Positions 37,949 through 47,084 of a stretch of 64,000 nt of DNA are shown here, piece by piece. The notes beneath the pieces are model-generated. The model did no database searches. It was not told the origin of the DNA and saw only the letters and a program-made list of their open reading frames with translations. The stretch spans positions 1 through 64,000 of the forward strand of contig NZ_FNBL01000001.1 in assembly GCF_900102315.1 (NCBI RefSeq). Reading direction: 5' to 3'. Numbering within the stretch: position 1 is the stretch's first letter; every line of letters starts with the position of its first letter. Made by a program: the position numbers and the translations under genes. This DNA comes from Celeribacter baekdonensis (lineage in GTDB: Bacteria > Pseudomonadota > Alphaproteobacteria > Rhodobacterales > Rhodobacteraceae).

Positions 37949-38929
37949 ATGAAAGACGTGATGAAAGACATAATGAAAGACTTGGACACGCCCCAGCCCG
38001 CCACCAATCTTGGCAAATTCCAAGACCCAAAACGAACCGCCAAAGGTGACGCGCGGGCCACCGTCGCCCTGACTGATCCGCAAACCCTATGGTTCAATAC
38101 GGGCACATTATGCAACATCACCTGCGTCAATTGCTATATCGACAGCTCGCCGACCAATGACGCGTTGGCCTATCTGACGGTTGCGGAGGTCGAAAGCTAT
38201 TTGGACGAGCTCGACAATTTGAAGTGGGATCTACGCGAGATTGCATTCACCGGTGGCGAGCCGTTTATGAACCCGGATATGATTGCGATGGCGCGGGCGG
38301 CGCTTGTCCGGGGCTATGAGGTGTTGATCCTGACCAATGCCATGCAGCCGATGCAGCGCCCGCATGTCAAAACCGGGCTTGTGGCGCTCAATGACGCGTT
38401 TCCCGGCAAGATGACGCTGCGGGTGTCACTCGATCATTGGTCTGAGGCCAATCACGATGAGATGCGCGGCGCGGGCAGTTTTCAAAAGACCTTGGCGGGC
38501 ATGGATTGGGCGCGTGATGCGGGGCTGATGCTGGCCGTGGCGGCACGCTCGCTTTGGCATGAAACGGATCAGGACGCGCGGGCCGGATTTGCCCGGATCT
38601 TTGCGGAAAACGACTATAAAATCGACGCGTACCACCCCGGAAAGACAGTGATTTTTCCAGAAATGGACATCTCCGTCGAAGTGCCTGAAATCACCACCGC
38701 CTGTTGGGGCATTCTCAACAAATCGCCGCGCGATGTGATGTGTGCCTCAAGCCGGATGGTGATCAAACGCAAAGGGTCCGCACCTTCGGTCGTGGCCTGT
38801 ACGCTCTTGCCCTACGCGGCGGAATTTGAACTGGGCGCGACCTTGCGCGAGGCCTCTGGCGAGGTGGCGCTCAATCATCCACATTGTGCGAAATTCTGTG
38901 TTCTGGGTGGGGCGTCCTGTTCGGCTTAA
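37949..38929 (+). CDS. Radical SAM protein of unknown substrate
   Basis: A 326-residue radical SAM enzyme. The 4Fe-4S/SAM motif is NTGTLCNITCVNCYIDSS (CxxxCxxC, about residues 52-59), and FTGGEPFMNPDM is the GGE motif that contacts SAM. A C-terminal cysteine group (VACTLLP, HPHCAKFCVLGGASCSA) could bind an auxiliary cluster, as in SPASM/Twitch proteins. The N-terminus is three copies of MKD-x from a 12 bp triplication, so any of three ATGs (37949, 37961, 37973) could be used. It stands alone, divergent from zwf. No precursor peptide gene is evident nearby. Confidence 0.82.
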   Translation: MKDVMKDIMKDLDTPQPATNLGKFQDPKRTAKGDARATVALTDPQTLWFNTGTLCNITCVNCYIDSSPTNDALAYLTVAEVESYLDELDNLKWDLREIAFTGGEPFMNPDMIAMARAALVRGYEVLILTNAMQPMQRPHVKTGLVALNDAFPGKMTLRVSLDHWSEANHDEMRGAGSFQKTLAGMDWARDAGLMLAVAARSLWHETDQDARAGFARIFAENDYKIDAYHPGKTVIFPEMDISVEVPEITTACWGILNKSPRDVMCASSRMVIKRKGSAPSVVACTLLPYAAEFELGATLREASGEVALNHPHCAKFCVLGGASCSA

Positions 38930-38945
38930 TGTCGCCGCCAAAGTC

Positions 38946-39530
38946 TCAGGCGTCCAATTCGCTGTCCCAGTAGAGATAGTCAATCCAGCTTTCATGCAAA
39001 TGGTTCGGCGGGAATTTCCGCCCCATATTGCGCAGCTCCTCAGACACCGGCGGGCGCGGCGGTTTGCGCAAAGACATGCCCACCTGACGCAGGGATTTCG
39101 ACCCTTTCTTCAGGTTGCACGGCGAACAGGCCGCCACCACGTTTTCCCACGATGTGATCCCACCACGCGCCCGCGGGATCACATGGTCAAAGGTCAAATC
39201 CCCGCGCGAGCCGCAATATTGGCAACAAAATTCATCGCGCAAAAACAAATTAAAGCGCGTGAAAGCCACGCGCTTTTGAGGTTTGACATAATCTTTGAGG
39301 ACGACGACCGACGGGATTTTGATCCTGCAACTCGGGCTGTGCACATAGTCGTCATACTCGGCGACAATATCCACCCGGTCCAAAAACACCGCCTTCACCG
39401 CCTCTTGCCATGGCCAAAGCGACAGCGGGTAATAGGACAAGGGCCGATAATCCGCGTTGAGCACCAAGGCCGAATGGGCCTTTACCGCATTCGGTTCGCG
39501 CACAAAATGTGTTCTGAAATCTCCGTCCAT
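38946..39530 (-). CDS. HNH endonuclease-domain protein
   Basis: A 194-residue protein of a group common in alphaproteobacteria and cyanobacteria. The N-terminal part (ALVLNADYRPLSYYPLSLWP) is conserved in it; the HNH nuclease fold follows with EFCCQYCG, LTFDHVIPRARGG and ENVVAACSPCNLKKG, in which two CxxC pairs bind structural zinc and DH carries catalysis. Start at 39530 (MDGDFRTHFVREP) fits homologues as I remember them; an ATG ten codons upstream (39560) is also open. Role unknown; it may act in repair or RNA/DNA processing rather than as a selfish nuclease. Confidence 0.8.
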   Translation of the reverse strand: MDGDFRTHFVREPNAVKAHSALVLNADYRPLSYYPLSLWPWQEAVKAVFLDRVDIVAEYDDYVHSPSCRIKIPSVVVLKDYVKPQKRVAFTRFNLFLRDEFCCQYCGSRGDLTFDHVIPRARGGITSWENVVAACSPCNLKKGSKSLRQVGMSLRKPPRPPVSEELRNMGRKFPPNHLHESWIDYLYWDSELDA

Positions 39531-39719
39531 CCTCACGCACCAATCCTGCCTTGCGACCATCTGGGTTCAAGGACGGGACACCCCGTCCCTCATATGTCTC
39601 CACTATATATCGCGGCTTAAACCTGACAAGCCCCTGTATATATGTGATCCGCTCCTTGGCGTTTTATCGCGCTTTCGTGACGCCTCTGTGACGAGGCGCG
39701 GTCTCATGCGGCCCATAGA

Positions 39720-41366
39720 TTAAGCAAAGGGCCAGGCGACCTCTCCCGTGAACGCCATTTTTTGGGCAAATACGTCATCATGGGTCACCACAATCATCGC
39801 ACCGCGCCATTGTGACAGCCCCAGTTCAAGCGCCTCAAGGGCGGCGAGATCAAGGTGATTTGTCGGCTCATCAAGCAGCAAAAGCGGCGGCACCTCCGGC
39901 CTCGCGGCCAAAAGCGCGATCCTCGCCCGCATTTTTTCCCCGCCCGACAGGTCTTGCACAGGCGCATGGGCCGCATCGCCGCGAAACCCGGCGCGGGCCA
40001 GACATGCGCGCAATTGCGCCCCGGCAATCGATGGAAAGGCCTGCTCCGCCGCCGCGATCAATGACCCGGCATCTTGGGCAAATCCGCCATTTTGGTCCAG
40101 CATCGCACAGGACACCAAGCGATTCACCTGCCCCGAGATCGGCGCAATCTCCCCGGAAATCGCGCGTAAAAGCGTCGATTTCCCCACCCCGTTCGGCCCG
40201 GAAAGGCGCAGCCGTGCGGGGCCGACCAAACTTAAACTAATTGGTCCAATCTTTTGATCTCCAACAGTAAAAACAGCCTCATCAAGCTGAAAAATCTGCT
40301 TCGTGGGCGGCACATGAACCGCGGGGAAATCCATATGGACCGGAGTTCGCACCTCGATCTTTTGGGCAATCTCGGCCTGCTCGGCCTCAAGAGCCGCCTT
40401 TTTGCGCGCCTCCGCCGTGATCCGCGCCGAGGCACTGCTTTGCGCGCTCTCTTTTGCCATATCCAAAAGCAGTTTCGACTGTGACCCATCTCTGAGCTTT
40501 CGCCCTTGGCGGGCACGGCGGTCTTGGCGCGCGGCAGACTCCCGCCGTTGCGCCTCAGTGTGTTTCACCTGCCGCACCATGCGCGCGGATGCCTGTTGCA
40601 ACCGCGTCAAATCCGCATCCCGCGCCGCCGCAAACGCCGTCCAGCCGCCACCAAACACCGTCACCCCGCCGTCCGGGTCCAGCGACACGATTCGATCCAT
40701 CTGATCCAACAGGTGGCGATCATGGCTGGCGACAAGCGCAATACCGCCATGAATACGACTGTGATCTCGCAGCGCCTGCGCCACCATCGCCTGCCCGTCG
40801 CGGTCCAACGCATTGGTCGGCTCATCGAGAAGGACAATTTCCGGCGCATCGAAAAACAGCGCGGCCAAACGGGCGCGAAGCTGTTGCCCGCCGGACAGCG
40901 TGCCGAGCCTGCGGCTGAGGTCCACATCGGACAGGCCGAACCGGTCAAGCTGCGCCAAAAGCCGCTCTTCGAGTGTCCAGTCTATCGTTTCGAACGCCGC
41001 CTTGGTCGCCTCGCCGCGCAACGCGCGCCACAGGTCCAAAAGCGGTTCGGTGACCCCGAAGAGATCCATCAGACGCCGCAGAGGATTGGCCTGTTGATCC
41101 AACAGCCGCGCAGGATGCGAACAGGTGCATAAACCCGTCACCAAAGGCGCACCAATGCGGCCCGCGATGAAGTTTAAAAGCGTGGATTTTCCCGATCCAT
41201 TGCGCCCAACAAGCCCGGTGACACCGGGGCCAAGCGTCAGATCAAAGGTCTGCCGGACAGTCGGGCGAGCGGTCGCGGACGCCTTAGCGCTTGCGACGGT
41301 CCTCAACGCGGATGCGGATAGGGAGACGTTGCTCAGTCGGATGCTGAGACTTCGAGATGAGGGCAT
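39720..41366 (-). CDS. ABC-F family ATPase
   Basis: A soluble protein of about 548 residues with two ATP-binding cassettes and no membrane part. Walker A motifs are GLVGRNGSGKSTLLNF and LRLSGPNGVGKSTLLRA; signature motifs LSGGQQLRARLAAL and LSGGEKMRARIALL; Walker B with IVLLDEPTNALD and LLLLDEPTNHLD. A basic coiled linker (Arg/Gln-rich) joins them. ABC-F proteins act on ribosomes. The N-terminus is odd: between NVSLSASA and FDLTLGPG lies an Ala/Thr/Arg-rich stretch that overlaps a separate small reading frame (41284-41424), so the true start may be later than 41366. Confidence 0.85.
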   Translation of the reverse strand: MPSSRSLSIRLSNVSLSASALRTVASAKASATARPTVRQTFDLTLGPGVTGLVGRNGSGKSTLLNFIAGRIGAPLVTGLCTCSHPARLLDQQANPLRRLMDLFGVTEPLLDLWRALRGEATKAAFETIDWTLEERLLAQLDRFGLSDVDLSRRLGTLSGGQQLRARLAALFFDAPEIVLLDEPTNALDRDGQAMVAQALRDHSRIHGGIALVASHDRHLLDQMDRIVSLDPDGGVTVFGGGWTAFAAARDADLTRLQQASARMVRQVKHTEAQRRESAARQDRRARQGRKLRDGSQSKLLLDMAKESAQSSASARITAEARKKAALEAEQAEIAQKIEVRTPVHMDFPAVHVPPTKQIFQLDEAVFTVGDQKIGPISLSLVGPARLRLSGPNGVGKSTLLRAISGEIAPISGQVNRLVSCAMLDQNGGFAQDAGSLIAAAEQAFPSIAGAQLRACLARAGFRGDAAHAPVQDLSGGEKMRARIALLAARPEVPPLLLLDEPTNHLDLAALEALELGLSQWRGAMIVVTHDDVFAQKMAFTGEVAWPFA

Positions 41367-41424
41367 AGGCCACCATGACAGCAGTTGCACCAAAGGCGAT
41401 TGCGGTGGTCATGATCAGGTCCAT
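41284..41424 (-). CDS. Small membrane protein overlapping the ABC-F start
   Basis: A 46-residue reading frame starting ATG at 41424 with a near-ideal GGAGG nine bases upstream. It has one membrane helix (about residues 5-23, MTTAIAFGATAVMVAYALI) and a basic tail, RIRVEDRRKR. It runs in a different frame through the first 80 bases of the ABC-F gene. The ribosome binding site is much better than any for the ABC-F gene, which suggests that this is the gene translated first and that the ABC-F start is coupled to it. Family not recognised. Confidence 0.55.
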   Translation of the reverse strand: MDLIMTTAIAFGATAVMVAYALISKSQHPTEQRLPIRIRVEDRRKR

Positions 41425-41482
41425 TTTTCAGCCCTCCTAGCTAATGATAGAAATGTAACACTCAAAGGCCCGGGGTCAAGGG

Positions 41483-41506
41483 GCTGGACCTATATGCAGG
41501 TCCAGC
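41483..41506. repeat. Perfect inverted repeat after the esterase gene
   Basis: GCTGGACCT and AGGTCCAGC form perfect nine-base arms around ATATGC. It lies 70 bp past the stop of the esterase gene on the minus strand and 60 bp before the small membrane ORF. No T run follows, so it may be a factor-dependent terminator, an mRNA end stabiliser or an operator. Confidence 0.55.
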
Positions 41507-41577
41507 TTTGAGCGAAAAGATGAAAAGAGCGCTAATTTCCGCCGACAAAACAAGTAAATGCCGGATTTATCCCGCAA

Positions 41578-42255
41578 TTATCCCTTGGTCGGCACGTCAT
41601 AGCCCAGTTTTTCACGCAAAAATGCCAAGGCCACGGACAGGCCATCCGGCGAAATCCCATGCCCCGTGCCGCGCATGATATGGGCGTAGGTTTCAAAGCC
41701 CGCGTCCTGCAACGCCTGCCCCGCCTCGGGCAAGGCTTGCGGCGGCACCACATCGTCCTCATCGCCATGCAGCAACAAAACCGGCATTTTCACCCGCATC
41801 TCGTCCCCCAACATTTCCGGCTCCAAAAGGCGGCCAGAGAAGCCGACAACACAGGCCAAAGCATCCTCGCGGCGCGGCGCGATATGCAGCGACATCATTG
41901 TGCCCTGGGAAAAGCCGACGAGCGCCAATTGATCGGTCTCAATGCCGTAATCGACGATGATATTGTCGAGGTAATCGTTCAACTCATCGACCGCGCGCAG
42001 CATCCCGTCGCGCGATTCCTCTTCGGACGACCCATCAATCCACGGGATTGGAAACCATTGAAATCCCATCGGATTTCCGGTGCAGCGCTCGGGTGCGTCG
42101 GGCGAGAAAAACACCGTATCGGGCATATGTTCGCCCAAAGGATCAGCCAGCCCCAAAAGGTCTTTGCCATCCGCGCCATAGCCATGCACGAACACGACAA
42201 CGGAATTCACCCGGCCCGACAGGCTGTCTTTCATATGGTTGGTCAGATTGGTCAC
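41578..42255 (-). CDS. Phospholipase/carboxylesterase-type alpha/beta hydrolase
   Basis: A 225-residue serine hydrolase. The oxyanion-side VFVHGYGADGKDLLGLADPL, the nucleophile GFSQGTMMS, the Asp in LLLHGDEDDVVPP and the His in MRGTGHGISPDG complete the triad of the carboxylesterase / lysophospholipase group (PF02230). No signal peptide. GTG at 42255 has GGGGA upstream; an ATG seven codons in (42234) is the alternative. Follows the AlkA gene by 30 bp, probably cotranscribed. Confidence 0.87.
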   Translation of the reverse strand: MTNLTNHMKDSLSGRVNSVVVFVHGYGADGKDLLGLADPLGEHMPDTVFFSPDAPERCTGNPMGFQWFPIPWIDGSSEEESRDGMLRAVDELNDYLDNIIVDYGIETDQLALVGFSQGTMMSLHIAPRREDALACVVGFSGRLLEPEMLGDEMRVKMPVLLLHGDEDDVVPPQALPEAGQALQDAGFETYAHIMRGTGHGISPDGLSVALAFLREKLGYDVPTKG

Positions 42256-42285
42256 GTCACATCATCCCCTGTCTCAAATCTCGTC

Positions 42286-42918
42286 TCATCGCACGCCTTC
42301 GCGCTGTTTCTGCACCCGGTAGTAGGCCCAAAGCAGCCGCGCTGCAACCGCGCGCCATGGGGTCCAGTCTTCGGCCATCTGCCGCATGACCCGCTCTTTC
42401 GGCCGCTCCGGCAGATCAAACAGGATCTTCGCCGCCTCTTGCAGCGCCAAATCGCCCGGCGCAAAGACATCGGCATGGCCCAAAGAGAACATCGCGTAAA
42501 TTTCGGCGGTCCACACGCCAATGCCGGGCACATCGACCAGCGTGGCAATCACCTGATCCGTCGGCGCCTCCCGGAGCGCGCGAAAATCAATCCGCGCCTC
42601 GGCCAGCGCCTTGGCATAACGCACCTTTTGCCGCGACAGGCCACAGGCGCGCAGCTCGTCCTCGCTGGCCCATATAATCTTACGCGGCCCGGTTAGTCTG
42701 GCGGTTTTGAGCCGCGTCCAGATGCCATTGGCGGCGGCGACAGAGATTTGTTGGCTGACAATCGCGGCGAAGAGTTGTTCAAACCCGTCCTTGTTGCGTC
42801 TGAGCGGCAAAGGCCCGGTCAGGCTCAGGGCATGGGCAAAGCGTGGATCATGATCCGCCAGCCACGCCGCGCCTTCGGTGACATCTGCCTCGCAGGTGAT
42901 GATCCTATATGCGCCCAT
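42286..42918 (-). CDS. DNA-3-methyladenine glycosylase II, AlkA-type
   Basis: A 210-residue helix-hairpin-helix glycosylase excising alkylated purines. The HhH-GPD motif is LVDVPGIGVWTAEIYAMF, with the catalytic Asp in ADVFAPGDLALQEA; SQQISVAAANGIWTRL is the DNA-side block of the family. It lacks the N-terminal domain of E. coli AlkA, like the short type (MAG-like). The start at 42918 lies inside the end of cobK (14 bp overlap), so it is read from the cobalamin message although its function is DNA repair. Confidence 0.87.
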   Translation of the reverse strand: MGAYRIITCEADVTEGAAWLADHDPRFAHALSLTGPLPLRRNKDGFEQLFAAIVSQQISVAAANGIWTRLKTARLTGPRKIIWASEDELRACGLSRQKVRYAKALAEARIDFRALREAPTDQVIATLVDVPGIGVWTAEIYAMFSLGHADVFAPGDLALQEAAKILFDLPERPKERVMRQMAEDWTPWRAVAARLLWAYYRVQKQREGVR

Positions 42919-43642
42919 GTGCCTCCGCCCATTCCAACGCATCAAGCATCTGTTCGCGCCGCTCGATCCCGGCAGGCACCGCAGGTCGCGCAATCATCGC
43001 CACCGAAATCCCAAGGCGGCGCGCCGCGTCCAATTTGGCCCGTCCAGAGGCCCCGCCTGCATTTTTCACCACCATCCAATCGGGATTGAGCGCGTGCAAT
43101 GTCTCCAATTCCTTGCCTTCGGAAAACGGCGGACGCCCGACGACAAACGCCCCATTGGGATAGGGAAAGGGCACCTCAGGCGGGTCAATCACCCGACAGA
43201 TCAAATGCCGATCCGCCAAATGCGCCATCTGAGACAGGCTTTGTCGGCCTGTTGCCAAAAACACCCGCGCGCCCACCGGGATGATCGCGGACAAACCCGC
43301 GTAATCCGCCACCTCATGCCAGGCATCCCCCGGACGCGAGCGCCAGCCCGGGCGCTCATAGCGCAAATACGGCAGGCCGCGCGCGGCACAAATCCGCGCG
43401 GTGCGGGTGGTGATCTTGGCCGCGAACGGATGGGTGGCGTCAATCACGGCGGTGATGCCTGAGGCGTCCAAATAGGCCTCAAACCCGGCGTCCCCGCCAA
43501 AGCCGCCGACCCGCGTCTCCACCGCCATCGCCACAGGCGTGCGCGTGGCCCCGGCCAAAGAAGCCACGGTTTTGATCCCCGCCTCGGCCATATAGCCCGC
43601 GAGGATGCGCGCCTCGGTTGTGCCTGCCAATAAAAGGATCAT
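42905..43642 (-). CDS. cobK: Precorrin-6A / cobalt-precorrin-6A reductase
   Basis: A 245-residue NADPH-dependent reductase of the corrin ring. Typical stretches are ILLLAGTTEARILAGYMAEA at the start, GGFGGDAGFEAYL, AVIDATHPFAAKIT and the late MVVKNAGGASGRAKLDAAR. It overlaps the cbiD stop codon by four bases (ATGA). It reduces the macrocycle after the C1 methylation carried out by the CbiD-type enzyme upstream. Confidence 0.93.
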   Translation of the reverse strand: MILLLAGTTEARILAGYMAEAGIKTVASLAGATRTPVAMAVETRVGGFGGDAGFEAYLDASGITAVIDATHPFAAKITTRTARICAARGLPYLRYERPGWRSRPGDAWHEVADYAGLSAIIPVGARVFLATGRQSLSQMAHLADRHLICRVIDPPEVPFPYPNGAFVVGRPPFSEGKELETLHALNPDWMVVKNAGGASGRAKLDAARRLGISVAMIARPAVPAGIERREQMLDALEWAEAHGRI

Positions 43643-44691
43643 TCTGCCCGTCCTATGATCTCGCCTGTGCGGTCAATCACCACGATGTCAAACGTGGTTC
43701 CACGCCCGCCAAACCGTGCCTCAACCGCCGCCAAGGCTTTCTGCGCGACCACGCGGGCAAAGTCAGCCCCTTTACGCTCATACATCTCCAGCGTCGTGTT
43801 CGATTGCGCAAGTTCCGGGTCATTCATCTCTTTGGCCCAAAAGGCAAAATCGACTTGCGCGCGTTTGGAATGCAAATCCATCTCGCCCTGCGCCAGCTTG
43901 GCGATTTTGCCAATGCCGCCGCCAATGGTGACACGCGGCACCGGATGTTTGGCCAGATATTTCAACATCCCGCCGGCGAAATCGCCCATGTCCAACATCG
44001 CGCCTTCGGGCAAATCATACAGCCCGCGCACCACCCGCTCGGACGTCGCGCCCGTGCAACCCGCCACATGGGTCAACCCTTCGGCGCGCGCCACATCAAT
44101 GCCGCGATGGATCGAGGCAATCCACGCCGCGCAAGAAAACGGCCGCACAATGCCCGTGGTGCCCAAGACCGACAAACCGCCTTTGATGCCAAGCCGCGGG
44201 TTCCATGTTTTTTGCGCAATCTCGGCCCCACCCGGGATCGAAATCGTGATTTCAATATCGGGGGATTGGCCCAGCCGTGCGGCCATCTCCGTGACCTGAT
44301 CCGTCATCATCTGACGCGGCACCGGGTTGATTGCGGGCTCACCGGGCGGGATTGGCAGGCCGGGTTTGGTCACCATGCCAACGCCCTCGCCCGCTTTGAA
44401 CACTACACCGCTCGCGCCGCCCATGGACCGCGTGACACGCGCGCGAATTTCCGCGCCGTGGGTGACATCGGGGTCATCGCCCGCGTCCTTAATGATGCCC
44501 ACCTCGGCCCAGCCCGGCCCTTCAGCGCGGTATGAGAGCGCAAACTCCGGTCGCTCGCCTTTGGGCAAGGTGATCCGCAGTTTCTCAGGGAATCCCTCCC
44601 CCCATAGCGCCATCAACGCCGCGCGCGTTGCCGCCGTCGCACAGGCCCCCGTGGTCCAGCCACGGCGCAAAGGTTTGGTCACATCCGTCAT
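43639..44691 (-). CDS. cbiD: Cobalt-precorrin-5B C1-methyltransferase
   Basis: A 350-residue CbiD-family enzyme that places the C1 methyl group on the corrin precursor. It opens with PLRRGWTTGACATAATRAAL, the family hallmark, and has GVGMVTKPGLPIPPGEPAINP, STGIVRPFSCAAWIASI (preceded by LGTT) and CTGATSERVVRGLY. CbiD normally belongs to anaerobic-type cobalt insertion, but is found in Rhodobacteraceae next to CobK and CobB-type genes. First gene of cbiD-cobK-alkA; divergent from cobA over 107 bp. Confidence 0.93.
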   Translation of the reverse strand: MTDVTKPLRRGWTTGACATAATRAALMALWGEGFPEKLRITLPKGERPEFALSYRAEGPGWAEVGIIKDAGDDPDVTHGAEIRARVTRSMGGASGVVFKAGEGVGMVTKPGLPIPPGEPAINPVPRQMMTDQVTEMAARLGQSPDIEITISIPGGAEIAQKTWNPRLGIKGGLSVLGTTGIVRPFSCAAWIASIHRGIDVARAEGLTHVAGCTGATSERVVRGLYDLPEGAMLDMGDFAGGMLKYLAKHPVPRVTIGGGIGKIAKLAQGEMDLHSKRAQVDFAFWAKEMNDPELAQSNTTLEMYERKGADFARVVAQKALAAVEARFGGRGTTFDIVVIDRTGEIIGRAE

Positions 44692-44798
44692 TGCCGCGAC
44701 TATAAAGCGAGGCGCGTGAGATTGACCACGGTGTTTTTCGCGCAGGCCACGGGTTGAAACGCTTTGTCAAACCCCGTCTCACCCGTCATAAATCCGAC

Positions 44799-45671
44799 AT
44801 GACCGAATCCATCTTGACCGACTCCGCGCTGACGCTTCCCGGTGGCACATGGCCCACCCTTGAACCCGGATGGGTTTGGCTTTGTGGTGCCGGTCCCGGT
44901 GATCCGGGGCTGATGACGTTACATGCGATCAACGCGCTCAGACAGGCGGATGCGATCGTCTATGACGCGCTGGTGTCGCCCTTGATCCTTGAGTGGGCGC
45001 GTCCCGATGCCGAACAGATTTACGCCGGAAAGCGTGGCGGCAAACCTTCGGCAAAACAGGCCGATATTTCGCTGCAACTGGTCGATTTGGCCCGTGCGGG
45101 CAAACGGGTGTTGCGCCTGAAAGGGGGCGATCCTTTTGTCTTTGGCCGCGGCGGCGAAGAGGCGCAGACCCTCATCCAACATGGCGTCAATGTGCGCATC
45201 GTGCCGGGGATTTCGGCGGGGATCGGGGGCCTTGCCTATGCCGGCATCCCGGTGACGCACCGCGACGTCAACCAATCGGTGACCTTTGTGACTGGCCATG
45301 ATCAGCGCGGTGAAACGCCGGACACTCTGGATTGGGACGCGCTAAACCGTGCCTCCGGCGTGTTGGTGATCTATATGGGGATGAAACATGCGCCCACGAT
45401 CCAAAAGGGTCTGTTGGACGCGGGCCGCCCAAGGGATGAACCTGTCGCTGTGGTGTCCCAAGCCACAACGCCCAATCAACAGGTGTTGGAAACCACTTTG
45501 GGCGCGATGGTCGATGACATTGCCGCCAACCACATGGAACCGCCCGCGATCATCTGTATCGGGCGCTCGGTGTTGATGCGACAGGTGCTTGATTGGCAGG
45601 CTTTGGCCCGTGGCGAAGCCCCACGCAATCTTGATCCGCTGGGCCGTGGCAAACCCGCCGAGGAACGGTGA
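44799..45671 (+). CDS. cobA: Uroporphyrinogen-III C-methyltransferase
   Basis: A 290-residue SAM-dependent enzyme methylating uroporphyrinogen III at C2 and C7 to precorrin-2, the branch into siroheme and cobalamin. VWLCGAGPGDPGLMTLHAIN, VLRLKGGDPFVFGRGGEEAQ and VPGISAGIGGLAYAGIPVTHR are the class signatures. It lacks the CysG reductase part. Start at 44799 (MTESILTDSALTLPGG); the last base of its stop codon is the first base of the cobB start (45671). No cobalamin riboswitch motif is seen in the 107 bp upstream. Confidence 0.95.
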   Translation: MTESILTDSALTLPGGTWPTLEPGWVWLCGAGPGDPGLMTLHAINALRQADAIVYDALVSPLILEWARPDAEQIYAGKRGGKPSAKQADISLQLVDLARAGKRVLRLKGGDPFVFGRGGEEAQTLIQHGVNVRIVPGISAGIGGLAYAGIPVTHRDVNQSVTFVTGHDQRGETPDTLDWDALNRASGVLVIYMGMKHAPTIQKGLLDAGRPRDEPVAVVSQATTPNQQVLETTLGAMVDDIAANHMEPPAIICIGRSVLMRQVLDWQALARGEAPRNLDPLGRGKPAEER

Positions 45672-46951
45672 TGACGCGCGGGCTTTTGATCGCCGCGCCC
45701 AGTTCCGGTTCTGGCAAAACCACGCTGACCCTTGGCCTTTTGCGCGCGCTTTCGCGGCGCGGTGTCACTGTGCGCGGCGCGAAATCCGGTCCCGATTACA
45801 TTGATCCGCGCTTTCACGCGGCCGCTTGTGGTGCGCCCTGTCCGAATTTGGATGCCTGGGCGATGGGGCCGGATCGGTTGCGCGCCTTGGCGGGTGGTGA
45901 CAAAGACGATGACACCCTGATCATCGAAGGCGCAATGGGCCTGTTCGATGGTGCGCCGCCCGAGGGCAAAGGCGCATGCGCCGATCTCGCCCGCCTGTTC
46001 AATATCCCTGTGATCCTCGTGGTCGATGCGTCGCGCATGGCCGGATCTGTTGCGCCTCTCGTGGCCGGGTTTGTCGCCCATGATCCAAGCGTGCATGTGG
46101 CGGGGGTGATCCTCAACAAGGTCGGGTCCGAGCGCCATAAAACCATGCTGCTGCGCGCCTTGGCCCCGTCTGGCATTCCGGTGTTCGGCGCCCTGCCCCG
46201 GTCAGCGGCATTGACCCACCCGGATCGTCACCTTGGTCTGGTTCAGGCCGGGGAGCACCCGGATTTGGAGGCCTTTTTAAATGCCGCCGCCGATGCGGTT
46301 GAGGCGGCTTTGGACGTGGACGCGATCCTGGCATTGGCAGCTCCGATCACACGCACGGAGCACAGCCCACGCACACCGCCCCCGGCGCAAAGCATCGCCG
46401 TGGCCCGCGATCAAGCCTTTGCCTTTGCCTATCCGCATCTGTTGACCGATTGGCGCGATCAGGGCGCAGAGATCCGTTTCTTTTCGCCGCTGGCCAATGA
46501 GGCCCCGCCGCCCTGCGATCTGGTGTATTTGCCCGGCGGCTACCCGGAACTCCACGCCGGACGCCTCGCCGCCTCGCATGTGTTCCTGCAAGGCCTGCGC
46601 GAAGCGGCGGCGCGGCGTAAGGTGTACGGCGAATGCGGTGGCTATATGGTCTTGGGCGACGGCTTGATCGACGCGGACGGGGTGCGGCACAAAATGGCCG
46701 GGCTTTTGGCGCTTGAGACCTCCTTTGCCACACGCAAATTGCATCTGGGCTATCGTCACGCGGTGGCCGCGTCCGGGCCGTTCCCAGGGCCATGGATGGC
46801 GCATGAATTTCATTACGCCAGCACGATCAAGGCCACGGGCCAGCCGCTTTTTACAGTTCGCGACGCCGAAAACGCCGATCTTGGATCGCAAGGCCTGATC
46901 AACGATGCGGTGTCCGGGTCCTTCCTGCATCTGATTGATCGCGCTGATTGA
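45671..46951 (+). CDS. cobB: Cobyrinate a,c-diamide synthase
   Basis: A 426-residue ATP- and glutamine-dependent amidotransferase acting on the a and c carboxylates of (hydrogeno)cobyrinate. The N-terminal P-loop domain starts GLLIAAPSSGSGKTTLTLGL, with IEGAMGLFDGAPPEGKG; the C-terminal glutaminase domain has VYLPGGYPELHAGRLA, the nucleophile Cys in YGECGGYMVLGDGL and the MAHEFHYAS region. Coupled to cobA (1 bp overlap). An in-frame GTG one codon upstream is possible but the ATG is favoured. Confidence 0.95.
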   Translation: MTRGLLIAAPSSGSGKTTLTLGLLRALSRRGVTVRGAKSGPDYIDPRFHAAACGAPCPNLDAWAMGPDRLRALAGGDKDDDTLIIEGAMGLFDGAPPEGKGACADLARLFNIPVILVVDASRMAGSVAPLVAGFVAHDPSVHVAGVILNKVGSERHKTMLLRALAPSGIPVFGALPRSAALTHPDRHLGLVQAGEHPDLEAFLNAAADAVEAALDVDAILALAAPITRTEHSPRTPPPAQSIAVARDQAFAFAYPHLLTDWRDQGAEIRFFSPLANEAPPPCDLVYLPGGYPELHAGRLAASHVFLQGLREAAARRKVYGECGGYMVLGDGLIDADGVRHKMAGLLALETSFATRKLHLGYRHAVAASGPFPGPWMAHEFHYASTIKATGQPLFTVRDAENADLGSQGLINDAVSGSFLHLIDRAD

Positions 46952-47084
46952 GGACGCCTGACCCAAGCCCACGCAGAGCTTAGGTCAAAATCGCAAAGCG
47001 ACCCCTTGAAACTCGCGGCTTTCCAACCGGGCCCGCGCCCGTTACACCCGGTCCGACATATTCACAGATCCGCAAGAGTCCCCC

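Noticed and set aside
44692-44798. Possible cobalamin riboswitch between cbiD and cobA
   Set aside because: Only 107 bp and no B12-box-like sequence was found; too short for a full element.
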